Assembly: GCF_900176355.1 (NCBI RefSeq)
Contig: NZ_FWXI01000015.1
Span: 62,001-126,000, forward strand
DNA from: Sporomusa malonica
GTDB taxonomy: Bacteria; Bacillota; Negativicutes; Sporomusales; Sporomusaceae
Length of the DNA: 64,000 bases
Direction of reading: 5' to 3'
Shown here: piece after piece, positions 26,986 to 35,447 of the stretch
How the letters are laid out: every line of letters begins with the position of its first letter
Numbering within the stretch: the stretch's first letter is position 1
The notes under the pieces: generated by a model
What the model was told of the DNA's origin: nothing
The model's input: the letters and a program-made list of their open reading frames with translations, nothing else
Databases searched by the model: none
Made by a program: the position numbers and the translations under genes

Positions 26986-27285
26986 TGTCTGATTTTTATG
27001 ATAATAGGAGGTATTCTGACTAAAGCTGTAGAATTCTCTGTATATTGTGAATGTAATAATTTGTAATTCTTAGAGGAATCGTGCGAAAAATGTAGAACAT
27101 TGTAGAAGATTGTACTTTCTTGAAAAACATTCCACTATGTCAAAATCAATTAAACATAAGGAGGTATAGTTAAATAGACAACTTCTATTAACAATTGACT
27201 CACTATGCCACTTAAATTATCCCTATTGTCATCGATGTAAAGTAATCGTTCGTTAGATTACATACGAAATTAGGAGGAACGTTAA
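26986..27285 (+). other. 300-bp A+T-rich leader of the PocR chemoreceptor
   Basis: No gene I can support. It holds two strong ribosome sites with no proper start codon after them (taggaggtatt near 27006 and ataaggaggtata near 27160) and repeated attgtaga blocks around 27085-27115. Could be the remains of short genes or an untranslated leader. Confidence 0.4.
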
Positions 27286-28332
27286 ATGAGTCAACATCAA
27301 ATAAAAAAAACTGCTGAATTACATTTAGATAATATTAAGCTAACAGATGTGATTGATCTGAATTTTCTGCAAAAATTTCAGGATGATTTTGCCAAGGGTG
27401 TAGGTTTAGCTAGCGTAACTGTAGACCCAGAGGGAAACCCTATTACCAACCCTAGCTATTACATTGAAAGGTGTAATTATACTCATTCTACCGAGTGTGG
27501 CGACAAAAGATGTGCGGCGTCGCATAAAAAAGGTGGAGAAGAAGCTGTGAGATTGGGTAAGCCATATGTTTTTGAATGTCATTCTGGACTTACCGATTTT
27601 GCAGCTCCTATTATATTGGAAGGAAAATTGATTGGAACTATTCTGGGAGGACAAGTATTATTTTCACCAATGGATGAAGAAAAAAATCGCAGAATTGCAA
27701 GAGAAATTGGTGTGGATGAAGATAAATACGTTGAAGCTACTAAAGAAGCAAAAATACTATCAAAGGAAGCTGTAGAAGCGGCAGCAAACGTCTTGTTTAT
27801 TGTTGCAAATAACATGTCTAAAAGCGCGTACCAACAAAGAAAACTTAGGGTTGTAGCAGACGTTCTTGATGATAGTCTGCACCAAATCTCTGCAACCATG
27901 GAACAGTTAGCTGCGTCAGCGGGAACCGTGAGTGATAATCAGTTGAATCTAAACCGCGAGATTGGTAACGTAAATTCGGTTACCGGCCAAATTAATGACG
28001 TTATGGACTTAATCAAAGAAATCGCTGACGAAACTCGTCTTTTAGGCTTAAACGCTGCTATTGAAGCGGCTAGGGCTGGGGATGCAGGACTGGGCTTCGG
28101 GGTTGTAGCTCAAGAAATCAGAAAGTTATCCACCGATTCTAAAGCTACGGTTGGAAAGATTAAAGAATTCACAAATGTTATTAGAGATTCCGTCGACCGG
28201 ACTGTCTCAATGGGGAACGAAACGGCATCAACAGTTCAGCAGCAAGCTGCCGCTATTCAAGAAATAACTGCCAGCTTGGAGGAAATAACCAGTATTACTG
28301 AGCAGTTAAGCGCTTTGGCAAGAGAGATATAA
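27286..28332 (+). CDS. soluble methyl-accepting chemoreceptor with PocR sensor
   Basis: 348 residues and no membrane helix, so cytoplasmic. Residues about 20-180 match a PocR domain: [20 protein letters not shown], then a Cys/His cluster (C63, C71, C76, H80, C98, H99) and [17 protein letters not shown]. PocR domains bind small ligands such as propanediol or other hydrocarbons; the Cys cluster could hold a metal or a redox centre. Residues about 200-348 form a short MCP signalling hairpin with tip [20 protein letters not shown]. The next gene is CheW. Ribosome site aggaggaacgtta. Likely a sensory input to the chemotaxis kinase or another Che pathway. Confidence 0.85.
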   Translation: MSQHQIKKTAELHLDNIKLTDVIDLNFLQKFQDDFAKGVGLASVTVDPEGNPITNPSYYIERCNYTHSTECGDKRCAASHKKGGEEAVRLGKPYVFECHSGLTDFAAPIILEGKLIGTILGGQVLFSPMDEEKNRRIAREIGVDEDKYVEATKEAKILSKEAVEAAANVLFIVANNMSKSAYQQRKLRVVADVLDDSLHQISATMEQLAASAGTVSDNQLNLNREIGNVNSVTGQINDVMDLIKEIADETRLLGLNAAIEAARAGDAGLGFGVVAQEIRKLSTDSKATVGKIKEFTNVIRDSVDRTVSMGNETASTVQQQAAAIQEITASLEEITSITEQLSALAREI

Positions 28333-28357
28333 CCTGGATTAAAGGAGGAATAACCTT

Positions 28358-28813
28358 GTGGCAACGATCCAGCTGGTGGTCTTTGAAATAAATGGCAGCG
28401 AGTATGGAGTTGATGCTTTGGCTGTAAATGGAATTTTGCGGTCAAAAAAATTTACGGTACAAAAAATACCCGGAGTCTCAGAAGTAATTGAAGGTATGAT
28501 AAATCTCCGAGGTCATGTAAATTATATTTATAATCTACGAATCAAATTTGGCTTAAAAAAGGCAGAATTAGCTGATGAGAGCAAATTCGTCATGCTCAAT
28601 ATAGGTTCGCAGGTAGTTGGTTGTGTTGTTGATGAAGTAACAGATATCGTCAGATTTGATGAAACTGATTTACAGCCGGCACCCACTTTATCTACTCGTG
28701 GTAACTTGAGTTATCTAAAGGGTATCGGTAAAGTGGACGATCGAATGATCATTATTCTAGATCCAGTGCAATTGCTGTCTTCTGATGAAACTTTAGACAT
28801 GATCCGTATTTAA
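28358..28813 (+). CDS. cheW: chemotaxis coupling protein CheW
   Basis: 151 residues, single CheW SH3-like domain: LVVFEINGSEYGVDALAVNGI at the start, EGMINLRGHVNYIYNLRIKFGL in the middle, VGCVVDEVTDIVRF and the ending IGKVDDRMIIILDPVQLL. It bridges receptors and CheA. GTG start behind aaaggaggaataacctt, 25 bp after the receptor gene, so the two are co-transcribed and probably act as a pair. Confidence 0.93.
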   Translation: MATIQLVVFEINGSEYGVDALAVNGILRSKKFTVQKIPGVSEVIEGMINLRGHVNYIYNLRIKFGLKKAELADESKFVMLNIGSQVVGCVVDEVTDIVRFDETDLQPAPTLSTRGNLSYLKGIGKVDDRMIIILDPVQLLSSDETLDMIRI

Positions 28814-28868
28814 ACAAGCTAAGAACAGAAGGCCAGAAACAATAGTTGGGCGGCAGCACCGAAAAAGA

Positions 28869-28918
28869 AAAAAGGGCTGTTCTGAAAGTGATTGATATCA
28901 CTCCAGAATAGCCCTTTT
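28869..28918 (+). terminator. bidirectional terminator between cheW and paaK
   Basis: aaaagggctgttctg...cagaatagccctttt with an inner agtgat/atcact pair; T runs on both sides, serving both convergent genes. Confidence 0.8.
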
Positions 28919-28920
28919 AC

Positions 28921-30228
28921 CTATGCTAGCTTTCTATTATCCACCACTCGTTTGGCCTTACCTTCACTCCGTTCAATGGTACGAGGCAGCACCATCCGGA
29001 CGTTGGCTTTAATGTTTAGCACTGCCTTTAACTGATTTTGGATTGTTTTTTCCAGGTTGCGCATCCCTGCTTCTCCCAATTCTGCATAACCTTCTTCGGT
29101 TGGTTCCACAAGAACGGTCAGTTCATCCAGGTTGTTTTTCCGCTCAATGATCAACTGATAATGAGGTGCAGTAGCCCCCATTTCCAGCAGCACACTCTCG
29201 ATCTGGGACGGAAAAACGTTAACACCGCGAATAATCAGCATGTCGTCACTACGCCCGGTAACCCGTTTCATCGTAATTCCGGTACGGCCACAAGCACAAG
29301 GCTTACGCTCGATGGAGGTAAGGTCACGGGTGCGATAGCGCAGCATGGGCATCCCCTCTTTAGTCAAAGTGGTAATCACCAGTTCTCCTACCTGCCCGTC
29401 AGGAAGTGTTTCTCCTGTCTCTGGATCAATGATCTCCGGATAAAATAGATCTTCATGCAGATGGAGCCCCTCCTGAGAGCGGCAATCGGTCGCTACACCT
29501 GGCCCAATAATCTCACTTAAACCATATACATCATAGGTGTTAACACCAAACGCTTTTTCAATCTCCAGCCGCATACCATCTGACCAGGCTTCAGCACCAC
29601 AGAATATCGATTTTAATGACAAACCGCGGGGATCAATCCCCTTTGCCTGCATTGCTTCGGCCAAGTGTAAAGCGTAAGATGGTGTAACAACAATGGCCGT
29701 CACACCAAAATCCTGCATTAGCATGGCCTGGCGCACAGGATTACCTGAAGAAGCCGGTACAATAGCGGCACCTGCTTTCTCAGCAGCATAATGCATCCCC
29801 AGACCACCGGTAAACATACCATAGTTAACAGCAACCTGAAATACCGACTCAGACTCAAGGCCACCTGCCACCAGCGTTCTAGCTAACGATTCTGCCCACA
29901 TATCTAAATCGTTTTTCGTATAGGCCACAGCGGTAGGGCGTCCGGTAGTGCCGCTTGATGAATGAAATCTGGCGATTTGCTTAAGAGGAACGGCAAGCAG
30001 ACCGTAGGGGTAGTTATCCCGCATATCTTGTTTAGTCATTAGCGGTAGTTTGGTAATATCGGCAAGCGACTTGATATCTGCTGGCTTGACGCCCACTGCG
30101 TCCATTTTCTCCTGATAAAATGGAACGTTGCGATATACCCTGGCCACAAGCTCTTGTAACCGGCCGAGCTGCAGCTCTTGCATGGCTGCCACTGGCATTG
30201 TTTCTATTTCTTTATTCCAAATTGTCAT
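28921..30228 (-). CDS. paaK: phenylacetate-CoA ligase family enzyme
   Basis: 435 residues, PaaK length. Adenylate-forming signatures: FHSSSGTTGRPTAVAYT, the YGLSEIIGPGVATDC block, YRTRDLTSI and the C-terminal domain beginning GRSDDMLIIRGVNVFPSQIE. A Cys-rich loop (CACGRTG) sits before it, as in PaaK. It makes an aryl-acetyl-CoA from phenylacetate, indoleacetate or a similar acid. It overlaps the TrpP-like gene by 4 bp and is under a tryptophan-type T-box, which points to an aryl acid made from tryptophan (inference). Confidence 0.9.
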   Translation of the reverse strand: MTIWNKEIETMPVAAMQELQLGRLQELVARVYRNVPFYQEKMDAVGVKPADIKSLADITKLPLMTKQDMRDNYPYGLLAVPLKQIARFHSSSGTTGRPTAVAYTKNDLDMWAESLARTLVAGGLESESVFQVAVNYGMFTGGLGMHYAAEKAGAAIVPASSGNPVRQAMLMQDFGVTAIVVTPSYALHLAEAMQAKGIDPRGLSLKSIFCGAEAWSDGMRLEIEKAFGVNTYDVYGLSEIIGPGVATDCRSQEGLHLHEDLFYPEIIDPETGETLPDGQVGELVITTLTKEGMPMLRYRTRDLTSIERKPCACGRTGITMKRVTGRSDDMLIIRGVNVFPSQIESVLLEMGATAPHYQLIIERKNNLDELTVLVEPTEEGYAELGEAGMRNLEKTIQNQLKAVLNIKANVRMVLPRTIERSEGKAKRVVDNRKLA

Positions 30229-30812
30229 TTACTAATTCCCTCTTCCTTAGATTTGCCATGCATCCCACCCAGCAGCGCGGTTACCGGATAGTAGAGCGCT
30301 TGAGCAATGACAGTATTGGCTGCCGCCACGGTAAATACAACAGGCATCATCCCGTAAAGATATACCTTAAGCGGTAGCCCAAGAATAAGTTTGGCCAGTG
30401 TTATAAACGTCAAGCCGCTAGCAAGAGTTCCACAAAGCGCCCCAACCGCTGGCCTTAAATCCATACGTCCTACTTTCATATTAAACGGCAGGCTGACAAT
30501 AAGGGCACACACTAAAGCGCCAATCGGCTCACTGATCAGGTTGCCGTAAGGAAAAACCGATTTAGAAGTAGCTAAACATAGCGCTCCAGCTACCAGCCCA
30601 ATGCTCATCGCCCGCCCAATAGACGGCCGAAACAGTACAATCGCCAGACAATACATAGCAATAATCCAGTTAGGCGAAACCCCCGCAATACTTGGGCTAA
30701 CCAGCCTGAGTATTGCCCCAATAGCCAGCAGCATAGCCGAGACAGCCGCCCAGCGAAACCGCCCCTCCTGCCCGGTTGTAATGGTTACCATTTCCGGTTG
30801 TTTGTTTTCCAT
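30225..30812 (-). CDS. TrpP-like membrane transporter (ECF S-component fold)
   Basis: 195 residues with about five or six membrane helices (MLLAIGAILRLV, NWIIAMYCLAIVLF, IGLVAGALCLA, EPIGALVCALIVSLP, TFITLAKLILG, VFTVAAANTVIAQALYYPV). Size and pattern match TrpP-type tryptophan transporters. The T-box upstream carries a TGG specifier, which fits tryptophan as cargo. Ribosome site gggagggtgtaaca. First gene of the pair with paaK. The 240 bp before it hold a GC-rich structured element. Confidence 0.72.
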   Translation of the reverse strand: MENKQPEMVTITTGQEGRFRWAAVSAMLLAIGAILRLVSPSIAGVSPNWIIAMYCLAIVLFRPSIGRAMSIGLVAGALCLATSKSVFPYGNLISEPIGALVCALIVSLPFNMKVGRMDLRPAVGALCGTLASGLTFITLAKLILGLPLKVYLYGMMPVVFTVAAANTVIAQALYYPVTALLGGMHGKSKEEGISK

Positions 30813-30838
30813 TGTTACACCCTCCCCGCAAATTTAAA

Positions 30839-31030
30839 ATAATGAACCGCCGGAATTGCAGAGAAGTCGTCAGCTGCTAGGCGCGCCGAGGACTGGAACG
30901 CAAGCGTACGGGGTGGTACGCTGGAGTGAAGCCCGCAGACGCGAGTGCGAAGTTCTTGGCGCTTTAGCGCCTTAGAACTTCGGCCTACCCCTTGCGGGTA
31001 CAACGCAGATGGCGGCTTATCTGTAATTCT
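30839..31030. repeat. GC-rich structured intergenic element
   Basis: About 190 bp, much richer in G+C than its A+T-rich flanks. It contains gaagttct-t-ggcgct / agcgcc-tt-agaacttc (30951-30981) as a near-perfect hairpin and a small cgtac/gtacg hairpin (30906-30921). No ORF with a ribosome site. It lies inside the transcribed leader between the T-box terminator and the TrpP gene, and looks like an inserted dispersed repeat. Confidence 0.45.
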
Positions 31031-31055
31031 AAAATAAAATGGCAGTAATAAATAT

Positions 31056-31350
31056 AAAAACCCCGTCTCTTGAAGAAATGCTCTCGCATACTTCAAGGGA
31101 CGGGGAATAACCCGCGGTGCCACCCTCGTTGGCCATGATTAACATGACCCGGCTTATCAAAGTACAGGATAAAACATCCGATACCCGCTTCCTGGTAACG
31201 GCGGAAGAACCCCGACAGCTCCTACCCCGCCAACGCGGCTCAGAACTGTATCTCCCAGGCCCATTCAACATACCGGACGGCGCCAAACTCTCACTGTCAT
31301 TGGCTCGCTGCAGCTTCCTGCATATGTTTACTCTTCCTGGTCATTGATGA
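31056..31350 (-). ncRNA. T-box leader, tryptophan-type specifier
   Basis: On the minus strand the T-box core is present (aacgagggtggcaccgcgg, 31115-31134), followed by a terminator stem (ccccgtcccttgaag with complement, then gtttttat; 31056-31106). Stem I holds a GAA-TGG-G stretch typical of the specifier loop; TGG at 31261-31263 reads Trp. Uncharged tRNA-Trp should favour read-through into trpP-paaK. Confidence 0.9.
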
Positions 31351-31483
31351 TCAATTTGTTTATATTTTGTATATAGCATAACAAGGGACACGCACATATG
31401 TCAATATAAAATTACTGAGCAGGGGTTTTTATTTTGAAAGCGAAATCTTTCTTAGCTCCATTAAAAACAGCGAGGTGTAACCA

Positions 31484-33514
31484 ATGCCAGTATTTATTTC
31501 TTTGTTCCCCCTGCTAGTTGCTATTGTATTGTTACTTTCCCCCGCACCGGCGATTGCCAGCATGCCGGAGCTTCTGCCGAAATCAGAAACACCTGCGGCA
31601 ACTGAGCTGAAACTCTTCCACCTGGAACACAAAGATGTTATTGCCATAGCTGCGGAAACCCGGTTACCAGCAGCCGACATAGCTGATCCGCTAGCCTATA
31701 AGCTTGAGCCGGTATACCACCTAAACCGGCAAGACAACTTATTAGAAATAACCCTGGCAGCGCGTCCTTTCCTCCCAGAGTTAACAGGGCAAATCACCTT
31801 TACCAAGAGCTTTGCCTCGCCTCGCTTACGACAGCTGACAATGGCAGCAACCAGTACAAATGAGCTTAAAATAACCGCCGCTTATAACAGCCAAACCACC
31901 AAAACGCAGTTAACAACAGTTAAGCGTAAGCGTGTAACCAATCCAGATAATACGATCACCTTTCGTACATATCTTGTTATAAGCTTTATTGATAAAGAAA
32001 GCACGGCTTGCGCCGAGCCTTTGGCGACAGCGAAAGCCGATGCTGCCCTTATCCAGACAGAAAGTTATACTTTCTTACAGGACACAACAACTGGCACACC
32101 GCCTAAAACCATCGTTCTTGACCCAGGCCATGGCGGGGCAGCATTAGGCGCAACCAGTAACTTTCTTTTTGAAAAAGAGCTCAATCTTGACATTGCACTG
32201 TTAACCCGCGATTTATTTCAAAATCTGGGCTATGACGTAATCATGACCCGGACTGACGATTCCAATCCCAGTTTGCTTGACCGGGCTGACACGGCTAACA
32301 TCTTGAACGCAGACGCGCTCATCTCTATCCATAACAACTCGATGCCTGAGGATATGCCAGACCCTGCAAAAAAATTATACCGGGGCACTACCGCACTCTA
32401 CAATTCGTCTGCACCCAAGCCAGGCAAAGAACTGGCGTCCCTACTGGCTGATGAGCTGGCTGGTACACTTCGAATCCACCAATACCCACTACAGGACCGG
32501 CCAGGTTTGGTTGTGCTCAATTCGAGCTGGGTTCCCACCGTTATTGCCGAGGTAGCCATGATGCCTCATCCCCAGGACGCTAAGATGATCTCACAGCGGG
32601 TCTACCGCCTCGAGGCTGCGCAAGCCATTGTGCAGGCGACCGAGAAATACTTCAAAATCAGTGATACTGCTCCATTGGCAACCGCTACTCCTCCCACGAT
32701 AACAACCAACAGTCTTGCCGTGTCAGATCCAGCCGGTACCCGCTACTACCTGGACTTAGCTGGTGACATCTACGCTGGCGGCCGTGAGGCAATCTACCGT
32801 CTTAAGCCAGACGAACATTCGCCAACTATGCTCACTGACGACGAGGCATGGAACCTAAATATTTCCGGGAAATACCTCTACTACAGCAATTGGTCTGATA
32901 AACACCGCATCTACAGATTGAATCTTGATGGCACAGAAAAAATCAAAATAACCGACGAACCCGCAAACCAAGTAACTGTAGCCGGCGACTGGCTTGTATA
33001 TATTAAATGGACTAACAACAAATCCGCACAAGACAATAATATTTATAAAACCTCACTGGACGGTAGGGTAACGCAAAAAATCAACAGCGACCAGTCAGAA
33101 AACCTTAGCGTGATTGGCGATTGGGTGTATTATCTTAACGCCTCTGACGGCTACAAAATATATAAAATAAAATTGGACGGTACAGGCCGCACCAAAATTG
33201 CCGAAGACCAGGCAGTTTTTATGGCAGCAGCCGGCAATACCATCTATTATAGCAACTATAATGACAGCCAAAAGCTGTATGCAATCAGTACAGAGGGTCG
33301 GAATCGCGTCAAACTGGCTAACGACAAGGCAGGATTTATTACTGTTGCCAACGGCAATATCTACTACACCAATGCCTCGGCCAATCATGCCGTATATCGT
33401 ATAAACGTAACCGGACAGAACCGGCAAATGATTTGTGATTTGGGTGCTGGACCGCTCCCGATCACAGTCTTAAATAATGTCATTTATTATAACCACCTGT
33501 TTTTAAGACTTTAA
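31484..33514 (+). CDS. exported N-acetylmuramoyl-L-alanine amidase with C-terminal propeller-like repeats
   Basis: 676 residues. Signal peptide (1-26, cut near AIA-S). An N-terminal beta-rich region (about 40-175) is followed by an Amidase_3 domain (about 208-385): DPGHGG with H216, E230/E232 in FEKELN, SIHNN with H283 and E356 in VIAEVAMM, i.e. the zinc site and catalytic Glu. Residues about 420-676 are DUF5050-like repeats (YYSNWSDKHRIYRLNLDG, YYLNASDGYKIYKIKLDG and similar), probably a beta propeller. It should cleave the peptide stem from glycan strands in the wall. Ribosome site gcgaggtgtaacc. Confidence 0.88.
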   Translation: MPVFISLFPLLVAIVLLLSPAPAIASMPELLPKSETPAATELKLFHLEHKDVIAIAAETRLPAADIADPLAYKLEPVYHLNRQDNLLEITLAARPFLPELTGQITFTKSFASPRLRQLTMAATSTNELKITAAYNSQTTKTQLTTVKRKRVTNPDNTITFRTYLVISFIDKESTACAEPLATAKADAALIQTESYTFLQDTTTGTPPKTIVLDPGHGGAALGATSNFLFEKELNLDIALLTRDLFQNLGYDVIMTRTDDSNPSLLDRADTANILNADALISIHNNSMPEDMPDPAKKLYRGTTALYNSSAPKPGKELASLLADELAGTLRIHQYPLQDRPGLVVLNSSWVPTVIAEVAMMPHPQDAKMISQRVYRLEAAQAIVQATEKYFKISDTAPLATATPPTITTNSLAVSDPAGTRYYLDLAGDIYAGGREAIYRLKPDEHSPTMLTDDEAWNLNISGKYLYYSNWSDKHRIYRLNLDGTEKIKITDEPANQVTVAGDWLVYIKWTNNKSAQDNNIYKTSLDGRVTQKINSDQSENLSVIGDWVYYLNASDGYKIYKIKLDGTGRTKIAEDQAVFMAAAGNTIYYSNYNDSQKLYAISTEGRNRVKLANDKAGFITVANGNIYYTNASANHAVYRINVTGQNRQMICDLGAGPLPITVLNNVIYYNHLFLRL

Positions 33515-33595
33515 TGCCTATCTGCCAAAAGCAGGAAAGAGCATTCTTTTTAGCGAAGATGTTCTTGTTAGCTACCCGCTAAGGAGGAATCTCTG

Positions 33596-35248
33596 ATGTC
33601 TTTTACCAGTTTCTCTAAACACTTACCGGCGGTATTGGCAGGTACAATACTGGCATTAAGCTTTTTAACCCAACCAGCTCAGGCCAACCAGCCTGAATCA
33701 TCACCAGGTTGCTTTGCTTTACAACCCTATAAAGTGCCTGCAAAACCTACAGCACTTGATAAAAAACTACTGGCTGCCATGGAGGAATATAAGGTGGTCG
33801 GTCTATCGGCCACAGTATTTCGCGATAACAAAATTGTCTGGAGCGGTGGATACGGCTGGGCTAACCTTGAGACTGAGCGCCCAGTAACACCAGATACGCT
33901 GTTTAGAGTGGCCTCACTCTCTAAGATGGTAACCGCTACCGCCCTTATGCAGCTTTACGACCAAGGCAAGTTCGGTCTTGATGACGATATCAGCAAATAT
34001 CTCGGCTATCAGGTCAGAAACCCCAACTATCCCACTACAAAAATCACCTTTCGGCAACTCTTAACCCATACCTCAGGCATCCTCGACTGCGGCGCCTATG
34101 ATGGTATCGTCGCAGAAAACCCAGCACTGCTGCATGACATAGATATTAAAGATATCCTTGTTCCAGGAGGACAATATTATCAATCAGCAACCTTTGCCAA
34201 TTATCCCCCTGGATCACAGTTCAGTTATTCTAACTTCGGCACAGGGATTGCCGGCTCGCTTGTTGAGAAAATTTCCGGCATGCCATTTGACAAATACTGC
34301 ACAAAATTCATCTTTAAGCCGCTCAATATGGATGCCAGCTTTGAGCCTGCAGACATAAAAAACTGGCAGAACATTGCTGTATTGTATCGCCCAGACCGAC
34401 AACTAGCCAATTTCAGGCCAACCAAAGATGCCTACAACGGTACCAAACCTGAGCCAACAGCAATCACTGCCCCTCTAGGCAGTGCCCTTGGCCGCTCTCC
34501 GGCAGGCGGATTACGCTCCAGCACGGCTGACTTCTCCAAATTTATGCAGGCCCACATGAACGGCGGCGCCTATAAACGTACCCGCATCCTCAAGGCTGAT
34601 ACTTCCGACCTTATGCATAGTATGCAATGGTTTGGCTACAGTATGGATGGCTTTTATAAACAAAAGGGGTTAAACTTCCACATCACCGATGACTTAGTCC
34701 CAAGCAAACGCCTGGTCGGCCACTCGGGTGAGGCGTACGGTCTGTCAAGTGATGCCTATTATGACCCTGACAGCAAATTTGGTATAGTTTTTATGCTGAA
34801 TGGTGCCAAGCTGACAGATGCCAATCCATATTACCGTGTGGAGAATGCCATCGCCGAAACGCTATTTGACAGCTTCGCCCCTAAAAACACTAATAAACAC
34901 AAGCAGATAAAAGCCAAAAAAAATGCCAGTTTTATCACAGTCAACCAACGCAAATTATTCCTGCCAGAACCTGCGGTAATTGCGAAATCAGGCAAAGCGC
35001 AAATCCTCTTTCTGCCAGCCATCTCTACAGCTGATGCTCTGTCGGCCGAAATTAGTCAGCAAGGCAACCAACTTACTTTTACATATGGCTCAAATAAGGC
35101 AGCCCTTACAGTAGGGCAAACAGAGCTGTTCGTTAACGGTGCAACTCGTCCACTGCCTCAGGCCCCCTATAAACAGAACGGTCAGATCATGGTTCCTGTC
35201 CGTGAACTGGCTGACGCGCTTAAGATGAATGTAAAAATAAGGTTGTAA
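33596..35248 (+). CDS. exported serine beta-lactamase-fold hydrolase with copper-amine-oxidase-like domain
   Basis: 550 residues. Signal peptide (1-30, cut after AQA). Class C beta-lactamase-like domain (about 50-415): S107-L-S-K110, Y-S-N in FSYSNFGTG, and H-S-G in LVGHSGEAYG, all three active-site elements. The family includes D-Ala peptidases, esterases and beta-lactamases. Residues about 455-550 resemble the copper amine oxidase N-like domain (VNGATRPLPQAPYKQNGQIM, VPVRELADAL) often attached to clostridial envelope enzymes. Ribosome site taaggaggaatct, 81 bp after the amidase gene; both probably act on the cell wall. Confidence 0.87.
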   Translation: MSFTSFSKHLPAVLAGTILALSFLTQPAQANQPESSPGCFALQPYKVPAKPTALDKKLLAAMEEYKVVGLSATVFRDNKIVWSGGYGWANLETERPVTPDTLFRVASLSKMVTATALMQLYDQGKFGLDDDISKYLGYQVRNPNYPTTKITFRQLLTHTSGILDCGAYDGIVAENPALLHDIDIKDILVPGGQYYQSATFANYPPGSQFSYSNFGTGIAGSLVEKISGMPFDKYCTKFIFKPLNMDASFEPADIKNWQNIAVLYRPDRQLANFRPTKDAYNGTKPEPTAITAPLGSALGRSPAGGLRSSTADFSKFMQAHMNGGAYKRTRILKADTSDLMHSMQWFGYSMDGFYKQKGLNFHITDDLVPSKRLVGHSGEAYGLSSDAYYDPDSKFGIVFMLNGAKLTDANPYYRVENAIAETLFDSFAPKNTNKHKQIKAKKNASFITVNQRKLFLPEPAVIAKSGKAQILFLPAISTADALSAEISQQGNQLTFTYGSNKAALTVGQTELFVNGATRPLPQAPYKQNGQIMVPVRELADALKMNVKIRL

Positions 35249-35280
35249 CAAACGATATACTTTGTGCTATATATTCTGCA

Positions 35281-35384
35281 TTAAAGAAGTTTGCAGGCGC
35301 AGGCGGGTGGTATATTGACAACGCTCCACCGCTAGCGCTTGACTTCCGCTTTTGCCAACACACCACCCGCCTGCAAAACTTTAA
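35281..35384. repeat. long inverted-repeat element
   Basis: Left arm ttaaagaagtttgcaggcg with ggcgggtggt, right arm accacccgcctgcaaaactt (35362-35381), about 50-bp loop that itself holds ggtgg/ccacc and gctagcgc. The flanks gctatata and tatatag extend the symmetry. It lies between convergent genes, upstream of a separate terminator. Looks like a palindromic intergenic repeat. Confidence 0.5.
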
Positions 35385-35397
35385 CACGTTGTATATA

Positions 35398-35429
35398 GAC
35401 CTGCCGACTTTCCTTGGCAGGTCTTTTTT
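35398..35429 (+). terminator. terminator after the beta-lactamase-fold gene
   Basis: gacctgcc / ggcaggtc stem, 10-nt loop, six T on the + strand. Confidence 0.75.
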
Positions 35430-35447
35430 CTATATTGGGCTATTTAT

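Noticed and set aside
30815..31286. Two open frames on the minus strand
   Set aside because: They fall inside the T-box leader and the GC-rich structured element.
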